A stretch of DNA of 64,000 nt. Origin: Heliomarina baculiformis (GTDB lineage Bacteria > Pseudomonadota > Alphaproteobacteria > Rhodobacterales > Rhodobacteraceae). Position numbers and translations under genes: made by a program. The DNA lies in assembly GCF_019966545.1 (NCBI RefSeq), contig NZ_JAIMIC010000002.1:674632-738631 (forward strand), read 5' to 3'. Under the pieces are notes generated by a model, which worked only from the letters and a program-made list of their open reading frames with translations, had not been told where the DNA came from and searched no databases. Positions 36,549 through 45,808 of the stretch are shown here, one piece after another; the first letter of the stretch is position 1, and each line of letters opens with the position of its first letter.

Positions 36549-37850
36549 ATGGCCCACCTGGCCTCAGCCTTTTCATCTTACCAGACATTTCTAAACGGCG
36601 CGGATGCCTATTGGTCCGTTGACCTTGCGGCGATGAACAACTCCGGCGTGACCGGCAATGTGATCCTTGCGACCAATACCGAGGATGACGGCACGCGCTA
36701 TCTGAACGTCTCTGTCTTTGCCGAGGGTCTGACCCCGGATGTGCAGCACGCGCAGCATGTGCACGGTCTCTTCGATGAAGACGGCAACCCGGCGGATTCG
36801 CGTATGCCGGTTATAAGCGACGACGCTGACAAGGACGGGTTCGTCGAGGTTTTCGAGGGGCTTGCCGCTTATGGCGACATCATCCTGCCCCTCATCAACG
36901 GCGCTGGCGCGCTGCCGATGACCGATGCGAATGGTCAGCTTAGCTTTATCCAGAGTTACGAACTGGGCGATGACAGCAACTTTTTCAGCCCGGTGACCAG
37001 CACCGATTACACCGCAGATGACCTGATGCCGCTGGAAACCCGTGAGATCGTGATCCACGGTCAGAACGTTGGCGCGGGCTTTGGTACCGGCACCACGGGT
37101 GAAGTCGATGGGACGCAGGACGGCTATGTCGGTCTGCTGCCGGTGTCTTCGGGTGAAATCGAGATGACCGATCTGGCACAGGCGCTCGACCTGCTCGAAG
37201 ATCAGTTTGCAGGCGCTTCCGACAAGTTCCGCCTTGGCGGCGGCGATGACATGCTGGATGCTGGTACGGGCAACGACAAGGTGTTTGGCGGCCGAGGTAA
37301 TGATCGGATCAGCGGTGGCGAGGACGATGACAAGCTGATCGGCGGCAAGGACAATGATGTGCTGCGTGGTGACGGTGGTGATGACAAGCTGAACGGCAGC
37401 GAAGGCGATGACTGGCTTTCCGGCGGGGCCGGCGATGATGTCCTGCGCGGCGCGAAAGGCTCCGATACAGTGTACGGTCGGAGCGGTGACGATGTCATCA
37501 AAGGCAATCGAGGCGCCGACACGCTTGTCGGCGGCGCTGGCAATGACGTCATAAAGGGCCAGAACGGCAATGATTTCATTACCGGATCCGGCGGCGCCGA
37601 CGAACTTTACGGCGGCGACGGCTGGGATGAGTTCATCTATGCGGACATCCGCGAAGGCAACGACAAGATCATGGATTTTCAGGACGGCATGGACCTTCTG
37701 AACATGACCGGGGTCGGGATTGGCTTCGACGACCTGACAATCGAATCCGCAGATGGTGGCGCATCGACGGTGGTCATGTACGGCAATACGAACATCCTGC
37801 TCGACGGGGTCGAAATGAGCATGATCGACAGCGCAGACTTCGTCTTCTGA
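36549..37850 (+). CDS. CHRD-like / RTX calcium-binding secreted protein
   Basis: A 433-residue protein likely exported by a type I system. There is no N-terminal signal peptide. Residues 1-210 resemble a CHRD domain (GNVILATNTEDD, LNVSVFAEGLTPD, with the His-rich QHAQHVHG); a later REIVIHGQN stretch also carries a histidine. Residues 227-365 contain about fifteen RTX nonapeptides of the GGxGxDxUx type, followed by a C-terminal region (IMDFQDGMDLLNMTG to SADFVF) resembling T1SS secretion signals. The ribosome site AGGGGAG is strong. Calcium binding and secretion are well supported by family; the CHRD-like domain's role is unknown. No dedicated T1SS genes are beside it. Confidence 0.85.
   Translation: MAHLASAFSSYQTFLNGADAYWSVDLAAMNNSGVTGNVILATNTEDDGTRYLNVSVFAEGLTPDVQHAQHVHGLFDEDGNPADSRMPVISDDADKDGFVEVFEGLAAYGDIILPLINGAGALPMTDANGQLSFIQSYELGDDSNFFSPVTSTDYTADDLMPLETREIVIHGQNVGAGFGTGTTGEVDGTQDGYVGLLPVSSGEIEMTDLAQALDLLEDQFAGASDKFRLGGGDDMLDAGTGNDKVFGGRGNDRISGGEDDDKLIGGKDNDVLRGDGGDDKLNGSEGDDWLSGGAGDDVLRGAKGSDTVYGRSGDDVIKGNRGADTLVGGAGNDVIKGQNGNDFITGSGGADELYGGDGWDEFIYADIREGNDKIMDFQDGMDLLNMTGVGIGFDDLTIESADGGASTVVMYGNTNILLDGVEMSMIDSADFVF
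37233..37640 (+). repeat. Tandem RTX nonapeptide-coding array
   Basis: About fifteen diverged 27-bp units encode GGxGxDxUx motifs such as GGRGNDRIS, GGKDNDVLR, GGAGDDVLR and GGAGNDVIK. Each pair would form one turn of a calcium-binding parallel beta-roll. Units GGEDDDKLI and GGKDNDVLR depart from the glycine at position 4. Confidence 0.88.
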
Positions 37851-37880
37851 TCGGAATCCTCCGCGACATCTGACGCTACT

Positions 37881-37920
37881 GCCGCGCCCGGTACGGTTTT
37901 GCCGGGCGCGGCTTTGTTCT
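37881..37920 (+). terminator. Rho-independent terminator after the RTX gene
   Basis: Perfect 11-bp GC stem GCCGCGCCCGG / CCGGGCGCGGC (37881-37891 and 37902-37912) with a 10-base loop, followed by TTTGTTCT. It separates the RTX gene from ileS. Confidence 0.85.
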
Positions 37921-38099
37921 GCCCACTTTACCCCGCCAATCAGCCGACCTATAAGCGCGGCCATGATACAGTATTCCCGCGCTCCTACGCGAATTATCAG
38001 CCCGGCGCTCTGAGCCACAGAGCAGCCGGACGAAGGTGCTTGAGCTATCGCACCGCCCCCTGTCGCTATACCGATCCCAATGCCAAGGACGCCTGAGCC

Positions 38100-41045
38100 A
38101 TGTGCGCCGACACGACCGATTACAAAGACACGCTGAATCTCCCGAAAACCGACTTCCCGATGCGCGCGGGACTGCCGAAACGCGAACCCGACTGGCTGGC
38201 GCGCTGGGAGAAGATCGGCGTCTATGACCGCCTGCGCGAGAAAGAGGGCCGCACGAGTTTCGTTCTGCACGACGGCCCTCCCTATGCCAACGGGCACTTG
38301 CATATCGGTCACGCGCTGAACAAGACGATCAAGGACATGATCGTGCGCAGCCACCAGATGATGGGTTATGACTCGCGCTATGTGCCGGGCTGGGACTGTC
38401 ACGGTCTGCCCATTGAGTGGAAGATCGAGGAACAGTACCGCGCCAAAGGGCTCGACAAGGACGAGGTGCCGATTGTCGATTTCCGTCAGGAATGCCGCAA
38501 GTTCGCCGAGGGTTGGGTCGATATCCAGCGCGATGAATTCAAACGTCTTGGCATCACCGGCAACTGGGCTGATCCCTATCTGACGATGGATTATCATGCC
38601 GAGGCGGTGATCGCCGAGGAATTCATGAAATTCCTGATGAACGGCACGCTTTATCAGGGCTCCAAGCCGGTCATGTGGTCCCCGGTCGAACAGACCGCGC
38701 TGGCCGAGGCCGAGGTCGAATATCACGACAAGGAAAGCCCGACGATCTGGGTGAAGTTCCGGGTTGTTGATCCTGTCGGTGGAGAAGGTGAAGCACTTCA
38801 GAACCGTGATCTAGTTGGCTCTTATGTGGTGATCTGGACAACGACGCCATGGACCATTCCCTCAAACAAGGCTGTCGTTTTCGGTGCTGATATCGCTTAC
38901 GGTCTTTACGAGGTAACTGACACACCAGAGGAGTGCTGGGTCAGCGTTGGAGATCGTTACCTTCTGGCTGACAATCTCGCAGCGGAAGTCTTCACCCGCG
39001 CCCGACTGGAAGTAGGTCAGTACAAGCGCTTGCGAGATGTTACCTCGGAAGACCTGTCAGGTCTGACATTGACTCACCCGCTGAACGGCGTCGAAGGCTC
39101 GAATGGCGAATGGGACGATCTGCGCGACTTCCGCGCGGCCGAGTTCGTCACCGACACGGAAGGCACGGGCTTCGTCCACTGCGCCCCCTCCCACGGGATG
39201 GAGGAATTCGAGCTTTACCGTGATCTTGGCATGCTCGAGCAGGTCATCACCTATAACGTGATGGATGATGGCTCTTTCCGCGAGAGCCTGCCGTTCTTTG
39301 GCGGCAAGATGATCCTGCGCGCCAAGGCGAAGAATGGCAGTTGGGAAGGCGATGCGAACAAGGCAGTGATCGACAAGCTGACCGAGGTTGGCGGCTTGCT
39401 GGCGCGAGGCCGGATCAAGCACAGCTATCCGCACAGCTGGCGTTCCAAGGCGCCCGTCATCTACCGCAATACACCCCAATGGTTTGCCGCGATTGATCGC
39501 AAGCTGTCCGATGGGATGTCCACGCATGGCGACACCATCCGCGAGCGGGCGCTGGCCTCTATCGACGAGTTGGTGAAATGGACCCCGAAAACCGGGCGCA
39601 ATCGTTTGCATTCGATGATCGAAGCGCGGCCGGATTGGGTGCTGTCACGTCAGCGCGCGTGGGGCGTGCCGCTCACTTGCTTTACCAAGAAAGGAGCGAT
39701 GCCGACGGATGCGGATTTCCTGCTGCGCGATGAAACCGTCAACGCGCGCATCGTCGAGGCTTTCGAGTCCGAAGGTGCGGATGTCTGGTTCACCGAAGGC
39801 TTCAAGGAAAAGATGTTGGACGGCGTCGTCGATCCCGAAGCCTTCGAGCAGGTGACCGACGTTCTTGACGTCTGGTTCGACTCTGGTTCGACGCACGCCT
39901 TTGTCCTGCGTGACCGGGCGGACGGTACCGAAGATGGCATCGCCGATGTCTATATGGAGGGCACCGACCAGCACCGCGGCTGGTTCCACTCCTCGCTGCT
40001 GCAGGCCTGCGGCACCAAGGGTCGCGCACCCTATCGCAACGTGGTGACGCATGGGTTCACGCTCGACGAAAAGGGCATGAAGATGTCCAAGTCGTTGGGC
40101 AACACCATCGTGCCGGAAACAGTGGTGAAGCAATATGGCGCGGATATCCTGCGTCTCTGGGTGGCCCAGACCGATTACACCGCCGATCAGCGTATCGGGC
40201 CGGAGATCCTGAAAGGCGTGGCCGACAGCTATCGCCGTCTGCGCAACACGATGCGCTACATGCTCGGATCGCTATCGGATTTCTCGGAAAGCGACCGGGT
40301 CGACCCGGCAGATATGCCCGAACTCGAACGCTGGGTGCTGCACCGTCTGGCCGAGCTGGATGAAACCGTTCGCAAGGGCTATGCTGCTTTTGATTTCCAG
40401 GGCGTTTTCAGCGCGGTTTTCAACTTTGCCACGGTCGATCTTTCAGCATTCTACTTCGATATCCGCAAGGACGCGCTTTATTGCGATGGCGATACGCCGC
40501 GCCGCCGGGCCGCGCGGACGGTGCTTGACCTTCTGTTCCACCGCCTGACCACATGGCTCGCGCCGGTGCTGGTCTTTACGATGGAAGAGGTCTGGCTCGA
40601 GCGGTTCCCGGGCGATGACAGCTCGGTCCATCTGGTGGATATGCCGGAAACACCGGCAGATTGGCGCGATGCCGAGCTTGCCGCGAAATGGGCGGCGATC
40701 CGTCGTGTGCGCCGGGTGGTTACGGCGGCGCTGGAAATCCAGCGTACCGAGAAGGTCATCGGTGCCTCGCTCGAAGCGGCACCTGTGGTTCATGTCGAAG
40801 ATGCCGCGGCGCGTGAAGCGCTGTCGACCGTGAACTTCGACGATATCTGCATCACCTCCGACATATCGCTGACGGGCGATGCGATCCCTGCCGAAGCGTT
40901 CCGCATGCCGGACGTCGAAGGGGTAGGGGTCGTCTTTGAAAAGGCGGAAGGTGAGAAATGTCAGCGCTGCTGGAAGATCCTGCCCGATGTGGGCACGCAT
41001 TCCCACGCAGGTGTCTGTGGACGCTGTGACGAAGCATTAAGCTGA
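38100..41045 (+). CDS. ileS: Isoleucyl-tRNA synthetase
   Basis: Charges tRNA-Ile. The 981-residue length is normal for alphaproteobacteria. The class I HIGH motif is in PPYANGHLHIGHAL, and KMSKS in EKGMKMSKSLGNT. The editing (CP1) domain has the WTTTPWTIPSN signature, and the C-terminal zinc site CQRCWK plus CGRC is present. Within the editing domain, about 38,770-39,085 has a different base composition (62 of 120 bases G or C at 38821-38940, compared with 75 of 120 at 39541-39660), though the frame is intact. Transcription ends at a hairpin about 30 bases after the stop. Confidence 0.96.
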   Translation: MCADTTDYKDTLNLPKTDFPMRAGLPKREPDWLARWEKIGVYDRLREKEGRTSFVLHDGPPYANGHLHIGHALNKTIKDMIVRSHQMMGYDSRYVPGWDCHGLPIEWKIEEQYRAKGLDKDEVPIVDFRQECRKFAEGWVDIQRDEFKRLGITGNWADPYLTMDYHAEAVIAEEFMKFLMNGTLYQGSKPVMWSPVEQTALAEAEVEYHDKESPTIWVKFRVVDPVGGEGEALQNRDLVGSYVVIWTTTPWTIPSNKAVVFGADIAYGLYEVTDTPEECWVSVGDRYLLADNLAAEVFTRARLEVGQYKRLRDVTSEDLSGLTLTHPLNGVEGSNGEWDDLRDFRAAEFVTDTEGTGFVHCAPSHGMEEFELYRDLGMLEQVITYNVMDDGSFRESLPFFGGKMILRAKAKNGSWEGDANKAVIDKLTEVGGLLARGRIKHSYPHSWRSKAPVIYRNTPQWFAAIDRKLSDGMSTHGDTIRERALASIDELVKWTPKTGRNRLHSMIEARPDWVLSRQRAWGVPLTCFTKKGAMPTDADFLLRDETVNARIVEAFESEGADVWFTEGFKEKMLDGVVDPEAFEQVTDVLDVWFDSGSTHAFVLRDRADGTEDGIADVYMEGTDQHRGWFHSSLLQACGTKGRAPYRNVVTHGFTLDEKGMKMSKSLGNTIVPETVVKQYGADILRLWVAQTDYTADQRIGPEILKGVADSYRRLRNTMRYMLGSLSDFSESDRVDPADMPELERWVLHRLAELDETVRKGYAAFDFQGVFSAVFNFATVDLSAFYFDIRKDALYCDGDTPRRRAARTVLDLLFHRLTTWLAPVLVFTMEEVWLERFPGDDSSVHLVDMPETPADWRDAELAAKWAAIRRVRRVVTAALEIQRTEKVIGASLEAAPVVHVEDAAAREALSTVNFDDICITSDISLTGDAIPAEAFRMPDVEGVGVVFEKAEGEKCQRCWKILPDVGTHSHAGVCGRCDEALS

Positions 41046-41074
41046 CACGATTTAAGAGCCGAGCAGTCAGAAAA

Positions 41075-41103
41075 AGCCCCGGACGACGCGATCGTCCGGG
41101 GCT
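41075..41103. terminator. Bidirectional terminator between ileS and the SPOR/protease-like gene
   Basis: Perfect 12-bp stem AGCCCCGGACGA / TCGTCCGGGGCT (41075-41086 and 41092-41103) with a 5-base loop. It lies between convergent genes. The minus-strand side is followed by TTTTTCTG, the plus side by AATTGTTAG, so it is stronger leftward but probably serves both. Confidence 0.85.
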
Positions 41104-41214
41104 AATTGTTAGTCTGGCCTGTGCGCATTGCCCTCGGAGTTCCGCAAATTGAAGTTACTCAAAAGCGCATGAGCTTTGGAAGGCGGCCTTGCGCCTGAAC
41201 GCAAGGCGTGCCGT

Positions 41215-43011
41215 TTAGGAATCCCAGCAGCTGACCAGCACAGTCATCCCGTTTGCCAGCCGGTTCATCTCGGCCGCGGGAAGAGAGCCGCGCTCGTTGC
41301 TCGGTTCGGTCGTGATACCCGCCCGCAGCAGAATGCCGTGCAGCGAGGCAGCATTCGCTGCAAGGCTGACATTTTCGGGAAGCTGGCGCGCCGCGTTTTT
41401 GGCCGGAAGCAACATACCCACTACGCCGCCGCTGATGTCCATCACCGGGCCACCCGCATCACCGGGCAGCGCGTTCAGCGTCAAACGCTGAAGGTTCTCT
41501 TCGCCGCCAAGACCCTTGATATCGGCCAGCGTACCGAAGGTGAGAGTAGGTGCGCCGAGAATTCCCTCATAGGAATACCCCGATACAGCGATGTCCGATT
41601 GCAGTTGCGGAGCGTTGTCGCGAAGACGCGCGACCGAGATCGGGGCGAGTGCCTGTACGGGGCGGAGCACCGCAACCCCAAGAGCATCATCGGTTGCAAC
41701 GACTTCAGCCTGATAGTCGTGGTCGATGGTGATCCGTGTGCATTGCTCCACTGCTTCGGCGGTGGTGACGATTGTCCCTTTGCTATCGACATAAAAACCT
41801 GAACGCGACAGCTTGGGCTTGCGAACCGCAAGACCGGAAACCAGATCGATGCTCTGCTCGGAATTCGCTCCGGCGCCGGGATCGAGAACGTTTTCGGTAC
41901 GTGTAAAGCTTGCCCGCATCTCGGCGAGGACGCGCGCGCGCCGTGCCTCGTCCCCGTTGGGCCAGATCAGGGTGAACCCCTTGATCTCGCCATTTTCCAG
42001 CGAGGCCTGCGTATAGGAATGGATCTTGGAGTTACGTCCTTCCAGCGTGAAGCTGGAACTCCCACGGTCGCGCGGGCCGTTCAGCGGCACGATCTCAAGC
42101 GTCTGCATGATGTCGTAGAGACCGAAAAGCGTTGCCTGATCGCCGGGCTGGCTGATGAGAAGTACCCGCGCCCCGACCGAGCCGCTTGTTTCGTAATGCG
42201 CGAACGGCGGTTCGTAACGGTCAAACTCAACTTCGCCCATGGGAAGCTGCATCTGAATGCCTGCCTGTCTGTCGGTCACAAGACGCATGCCAACAGAGAT
42301 TAACGGCGCGTTGTACTCATCCATCAGCGCTTTTCGCTGTGCGGTGGTCAGAACGCCTGTCGGTTCGTAGTTGTTCGCGTATTGCCACGCTTCCATCGAG
42401 CCGCGCGTGCCGCGCCCGAAGGCGCCATCAATGGCCGATTCATAAAAGCCCGCGGCCTGAAGCGCGATCTGCAGCTCCATACGCTCTTCGCGACTGAGAA
42501 GGCGTTCGCTCTGGCGCGCCTCGGCGGGTGTTTCCTGGGATGCGATCACCACCGGTTCTGCCGGTTCTTCTACGACAGGTTCGGTCGGACTCGTCTCGAC
42601 AGGCTCGGCAACTGTGGTGGTTTCGGGGGCCTGTGCAGTTGTCGGGGCCGCCACCGTGCCGCTGTTGAGGGCATTCGCACCGACAGGCCAGTATTGCTGT
42701 CCGAAATTGCTGGAAAAGGCTATGAAGCTGTCCTGCGGAATGCGGCGTTCAGCCTTGTAGAAATCCAAAGCCTGTTCCGCATCTTCCCGCGAGTAGGGGC
42801 CAAGCACGATCCCGTACCAGTTGCCGCCCAAAGCGAACCCGTTCACATCTTCGAGAGATCCGGCATAGAGACGGGCACGTGCCTGTGCGACGCTCAGGCT
42901 GGGGTGCGCCTCGATCTGGACCCAGGCGATGTCCTGTCCGACCTGTTGCGCAAGGCCCGGTCGCAGCATCAGTGCGATCATGAGCAGGAAGGAAGTCAAT
43001 ATGGTTTTCAT
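41215..43011 (-). CDS. Exported SPOR / peptidoglycan-binding protein with inactive trypsin-like domain
   Basis: A 598-residue periplasmic protein. A signal peptide (MKTILTSFLLMIALML) leads into a SPOR-like domain (about 28-100), an acidic Thr/Pro/Glu linker, and a PG_binding_1 domain (LQIALQAAGFYESAIDGAFG, about 178-232). A further domain is followed at about 400-570 by a trypsin-like fold. Aligning to S1C proteases, the TNAHVV histidine is Glu419 (TTAEAV), the DLAVL aspartate is Gly445 (LGVAVL) and the GDSGGP serine is Ala519 (GDAGGP). All three catalytic residues are gone, so it is probably a binding or scaffold module at the cell wall rather than a protease. The fold call rests on local motifs only. 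Confidence 0.82.
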   Translation of the reverse strand: MKTILTSFLLMIALMLRPGLAQQVGQDIAWVQIEAHPSLSVAQARARLYAGSLEDVNGFALGGNWYGIVLGPYSREDAEQALDFYKAERRIPQDSFIAFSSNFGQQYWPVGANALNSGTVAAPTTAQAPETTTVAEPVETSPTEPVVEEPAEPVVIASQETPAEARQSERLLSREERMELQIALQAAGFYESAIDGAFGRGTRGSMEAWQYANNYEPTGVLTTAQRKALMDEYNAPLISVGMRLVTDRQAGIQMQLPMGEVEFDRYEPPFAHYETSGSVGARVLLISQPGDQATLFGLYDIMQTLEIVPLNGPRDRGSSSFTLEGRNSKIHSYTQASLENGEIKGFTLIWPNGDEARRARVLAEMRASFTRTENVLDPGAGANSEQSIDLVSGLAVRKPKLSRSGFYVDSKGTIVTTAEAVEQCTRITIDHDYQAEVVATDDALGVAVLRPVQALAPISVARLRDNAPQLQSDIAVSGYSYEGILGAPTLTFGTLADIKGLGGEENLQRLTLNALPGDAGGPVMDISGGVVGMLLPAKNAARQLPENVSLAANAASLHGILLRAGITTEPSNERGSLPAAEMNRLANGMTVLVSCWDS

Positions 43012-43218
43012 TTGCGTATCGCGGCCCCAAAGTCACTCGTTCGCGGCACATAATCAGGAAACAATCGTTAAATCCATGCCTACGGGAACGCTTTTACCAC
43101 GCCTGTGTGCCGTTGACCCCACATGCCTGCGCGCATAGGAAGGGCGCATCTTTTGACCCCCTCGCGAGACGCTCGATTTCGACCGGAGATCGCACAAGGG
43201 AACGGGCAGGAAGCTGAC

Positions 43219-44148
43219 ATGACGACCAAAGAAAACGCCCCGCGATCCTTTCAGGAAATCATTCTGAGGTTACAGAATTACTGGGCAGCGAAGGGCTGCG
43301 CAATCCTGCAACCCTATGATATGGAAGTGGGCGCAGGCACGTTCCACCCGGCAACCACCCTGCGTTCGCTTGGCAGCCGTCCATGGGCCGCCGCCTATGT
43401 TCAGCCCTCGCGCCGCCCTACCGACGGGCGCTACGGCGAGAACCCGAACCGACTTCAGCACTACTATCAGTACCAGGTGCTGATCAAACCGAGCCCGCCT
43501 GATCTTCAGGCACTTTACCTTGGCAGTCTCGAAGCCATCGGCATCGACATGGATCTTCATGACATCCGTTTTGTCGAGGACGACTGGGAATCACCGACCC
43601 TCGGTGCGTGGGGACTGGGCTGGGAAGTCTGGTGCGACGGTATGGAAGTCAGCCAGTTCACATACTTTCAGCAGGTAGGCGGTCATGACTGTCACCCGGT
43701 TTCGGGCGAGCTGACCTATGGTCTGGAACGACTGGCCATGTACGTGCTTGCCGTCGAGCATGTGATGGACATGCCCTATAACGATCCGCAGACACCGATC
43801 ACGTTGACCTATGGCGACGTCTTCAAACAGACCGAAGAGGAATACGCCCGCTGGAATTTCGACGTGGCGAATACCGAGGTCCTGCTGGATCACTTCGTCG
43901 AGGCCGAAAATGAGTGCAAGGCCATCCTTGCGCAAGATGCCGAGGATCCCAAGACCGGCAAGCGCATCATCATGGCGCATCCGGCGTATGATCAGTGCAT
44001 CAAGGCAAGCCACATATTCAACCTGCTCGATGCGCGCGGCGTGATTTCCGTCACCGAACGTCAGGCCTACATCGGTCGTGTGCGGGCGCTGGCCAAGCAA
44101 TGCGCGGATGCCTTCGTGCAGACCCGGGCCGGCGGATATGTCGAATGA
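43219..44148 (+). CDS. glyQ: Glycyl-tRNA synthetase alpha subunit
   Basis: Catalytic alpha subunit of the bacterial alpha2-beta2 GlyRS. At 309 residues it is close to the E. coli subunit. Highly conserved opening ([17 protein letters not shown]) and [43 protein letters not shown] motif in the middle. ATG 43219 is chosen over an earlier in-frame ATG because AGGAAG lies correctly upstream and family similarity starts there. The beta subunit is 1.7 kb downstream, not adjacent. Confidence 0.96.
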   Translation: MTTKENAPRSFQEIILRLQNYWAAKGCAILQPYDMEVGAGTFHPATTLRSLGSRPWAAAYVQPSRRPTDGRYGENPNRLQHYYQYQVLIKPSPPDLQALYLGSLEAIGIDMDLHDIRFVEDDWESPTLGAWGLGWEVWCDGMEVSQFTYFQQVGGHDCHPVSGELTYGLERLAMYVLAVEHVMDMPYNDPQTPITLTYGDVFKQTEEEYARWNFDVANTEVLLDHFVEAENECKAILAQDAEDPKTGKRIIMAHPAYDQCIKASHIFNLLDARGVISVTERQAYIGRVRALAKQCADAFVQTRAGGYVE

Positions 44149-44678
44149 ATGGAAAGGTCGTTGCCATCGTGCTGATTCTTTCCGGGGCCATTGCGGGCGG
44201 CTTTCTCTATTACCTTCAGGTGTACGGCTACTACCATCAGGTGCAGGCGACGGTCGATGAAGACGTCAAGCTGGTCGCCCTTGCGAGCAACGAACCCGAA
44301 CCCATTCTCTATGAGAACTTTCAGGCCATCGACGCTGAAAGCTCTCCGATTCGGTACCGTGCCTGCTTTGATACCCAGATGAGCATTCCGATGCTGACCG
44401 AAACCTACGAGCTGGTCGACAACGTGATCCCGCGCAATGCGCCAAGCTGGTTCGACTGCTTCGGTTCAGCCGAGATCGCCGCCAAGCTCGAGGCTGGTAC
44501 CGCGCTGGCGTTCATGGGCGAGAAGAACGTGCATTACGGCGTCGACCGTATTGTGGCGATCACCGACGACGGACAAGGATATGTCTGGCACGAACTCAAC
44601 GATTGTGGCGAAAAATCCTATGATGGCACGGTGATAGGCGAAGAATGCCCGCCGCGTCCTGACGCCGGCTCGCAATAA
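44145..44678 (+). CDS. DUF6446-family membrane-anchored protein
   Basis: A 177-residue protein of unknown function with one N-terminal hydrophobic segment ([20 protein letters not shown], residues 5-24) and a periplasmic domain containing three or four cysteines (YRACFDT, WFDCFG, NDCGEK, GEECPP). Its ATG overlaps the glyQ stop (ATGA), so it is translated with GlyQ. The family is widespread between glyQ and glyS in Rhodobacterales, but its role is not known. Confidence 0.82.
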   Translation: MNGKVVAIVLILSGAIAGGFLYYLQVYGYYHQVQATVDEDVKLVALASNEPEPILYENFQAIDAESSPIRYRACFDTQMSIPMLTETYELVDNVIPRNAPSWFDCFGSAEIAAKLEAGTALAFMGEKNVHYGVDRIVAITDDGQGYVWHELNDCGEKSYDGTVIGEECPPRPDAGSQ

Positions 44679-44746
44679 ACTCAGCGTTGAATCGGAACCA
44701 ATTCCGCATCTGATCGCTTGTTCCTCTGAAACAAGGGGGTACAAAC

Positions 44747-45616
44747 ATGTCGGACAATCGCGACGCACCAGACTGGGTCATACCGCTTATGCGGCTCGGC
44801 TATTCCGCACGGGGCGTGACATATCTTATCATTGGCGCGCTCGCGTTTCTTGCGGCATGGACCGGTGGACAGGCCGAAGGCACCAGCGACGCCCTGAGTA
44901 CGTTGAAACAACATCCCCTGGGCCTTGTCGCACTTTGGGTAATTGCCATCGGGATGTTCGCTTACGCCATCTGGCGGTTCATTTGCGCATGGTACGATCT
45001 TGAACAGCGCGGAACCGACGCCAAGGCAATCATCGCTCGGATCGGCCAAACGGTCACGGGTCTGATCCACTTGGGCATCGGCGTGTCCGTGGGACGTATG
45101 GCCATGGGTTCAAGCAGCAGTGGCGGAAACGGCGAGAGCGGCGCGCAAAGTGTTACATCGTGGCTCATGACTCTTCCTTATGGCACTTACATTGTCATGG
45201 CGGTTGGCGTGATCACTATCGGCGCAGGTGTGTACTACGGCTACAAAGGCATTGCCGAAAAGTACAAGAACCACCTGATGCGCACCGAATGGTCCGAAAA
45301 GCTTGACCCGCTGGTCAAGGCAGGTCTGGTCGCGCATGGGATAATCATTGTCATGATCGGCGTCTTCCTGATTTATGCGGGCATCAACACCGATCCCGGC
45401 CAAGCAGGGGGCATCGGCAAAGCCTTTCAGACAGTCCGAAGCCAACCGTATGGCATGTTCCTTCTGGGGGCGCTGGGTCTCGGTACGATCGCCTTCGCCG
45501 TCTACTGCTTTGTCGAAGCTGTCTATCGCGTGGTTCCGCAACTTGCAGGGCCAGACATGCAGACTCTCGCAAGCGAAGCTAAGGGTAAGGCACGCCGGGC
45601 CGCGGCAAGCGTCTGA
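44747..45616 (+). CDS. DUF1206-family membrane protein
   Basis: A 289-residue inner-membrane protein with six hydrophobic segments in three repeated pairs. The DUF1206 opening pattern LxRxGYxARGVTYLIIGxLAF recurs as GQTVTGLIHLGIG and KAGLVAHGIIIVMIG. It has a good GGGGG ribosome site and ends at a strong terminator before glyS. Function unknown; possibly co-transcribed with glyQ. Confidence 0.85.
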   Translation: MSDNRDAPDWVIPLMRLGYSARGVTYLIIGALAFLAAWTGGQAEGTSDALSTLKQHPLGLVALWVIAIGMFAYAIWRFICAWYDLEQRGTDAKAIIARIGQTVTGLIHLGIGVSVGRMAMGSSSSGGNGESGAQSVTSWLMTLPYGTYIVMAVGVITIGAGVYYGYKGIAEKYKNHLMRTEWSEKLDPLVKAGLVAHGIIIVMIGVFLIYAGINTDPGQAGGIGKAFQTVRSQPYGMFLLGALGLGTIAFAVYCFVEAVYRVVPQLAGPDMQTLASEAKGKARRAAASV

Positions 45617-45637
45617 CTTTAAGCACAAGAACGATCT

Positions 45638-45681
45638 GGAAAAGAGGCAGTCCGTCGACGCGAACTGCCTCTTTTCCTTTT
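45638..45681 (+). terminator. Rho-independent terminator after the DUF1206 gene
   Basis: 14-bp perfect stem GGAAAAGAGGCAGT / ACTGCCTCTTTTCC (45638-45651 and 45664-45677), 12-base loop, followed by TTTT. It splits glyQ and glyS into separate transcription units. Confidence 0.87.
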
Positions 45682-45808
45682 GCAGATCATAAGGTGGTAT
45701 GGACGGGTGCGATTTTCGCCACTGTGATCTGGACCCTTCCGCGGCGCTTCGTTATCCACGCCCTGAACTAAAGGCTGCATGGCGCGGCCATGACGGGCAG
45801 GAGCCGAT

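Noticed and set aside
37233..37640. Tandem repeats considered as a CRISPR array
   Set aside because: The units are 27 bp, contiguous without unique spacers, and encode in-frame GGxGxDxUx motifs.
36591..38726. 711-codon open frame on the minus strand
   Set aside because: It lies antisense to the RTX gene and the start of ileS, both with clear family motifs. In GC-rich DNA, antisense frames of this length are common, and its translation shows no recognisable domain.
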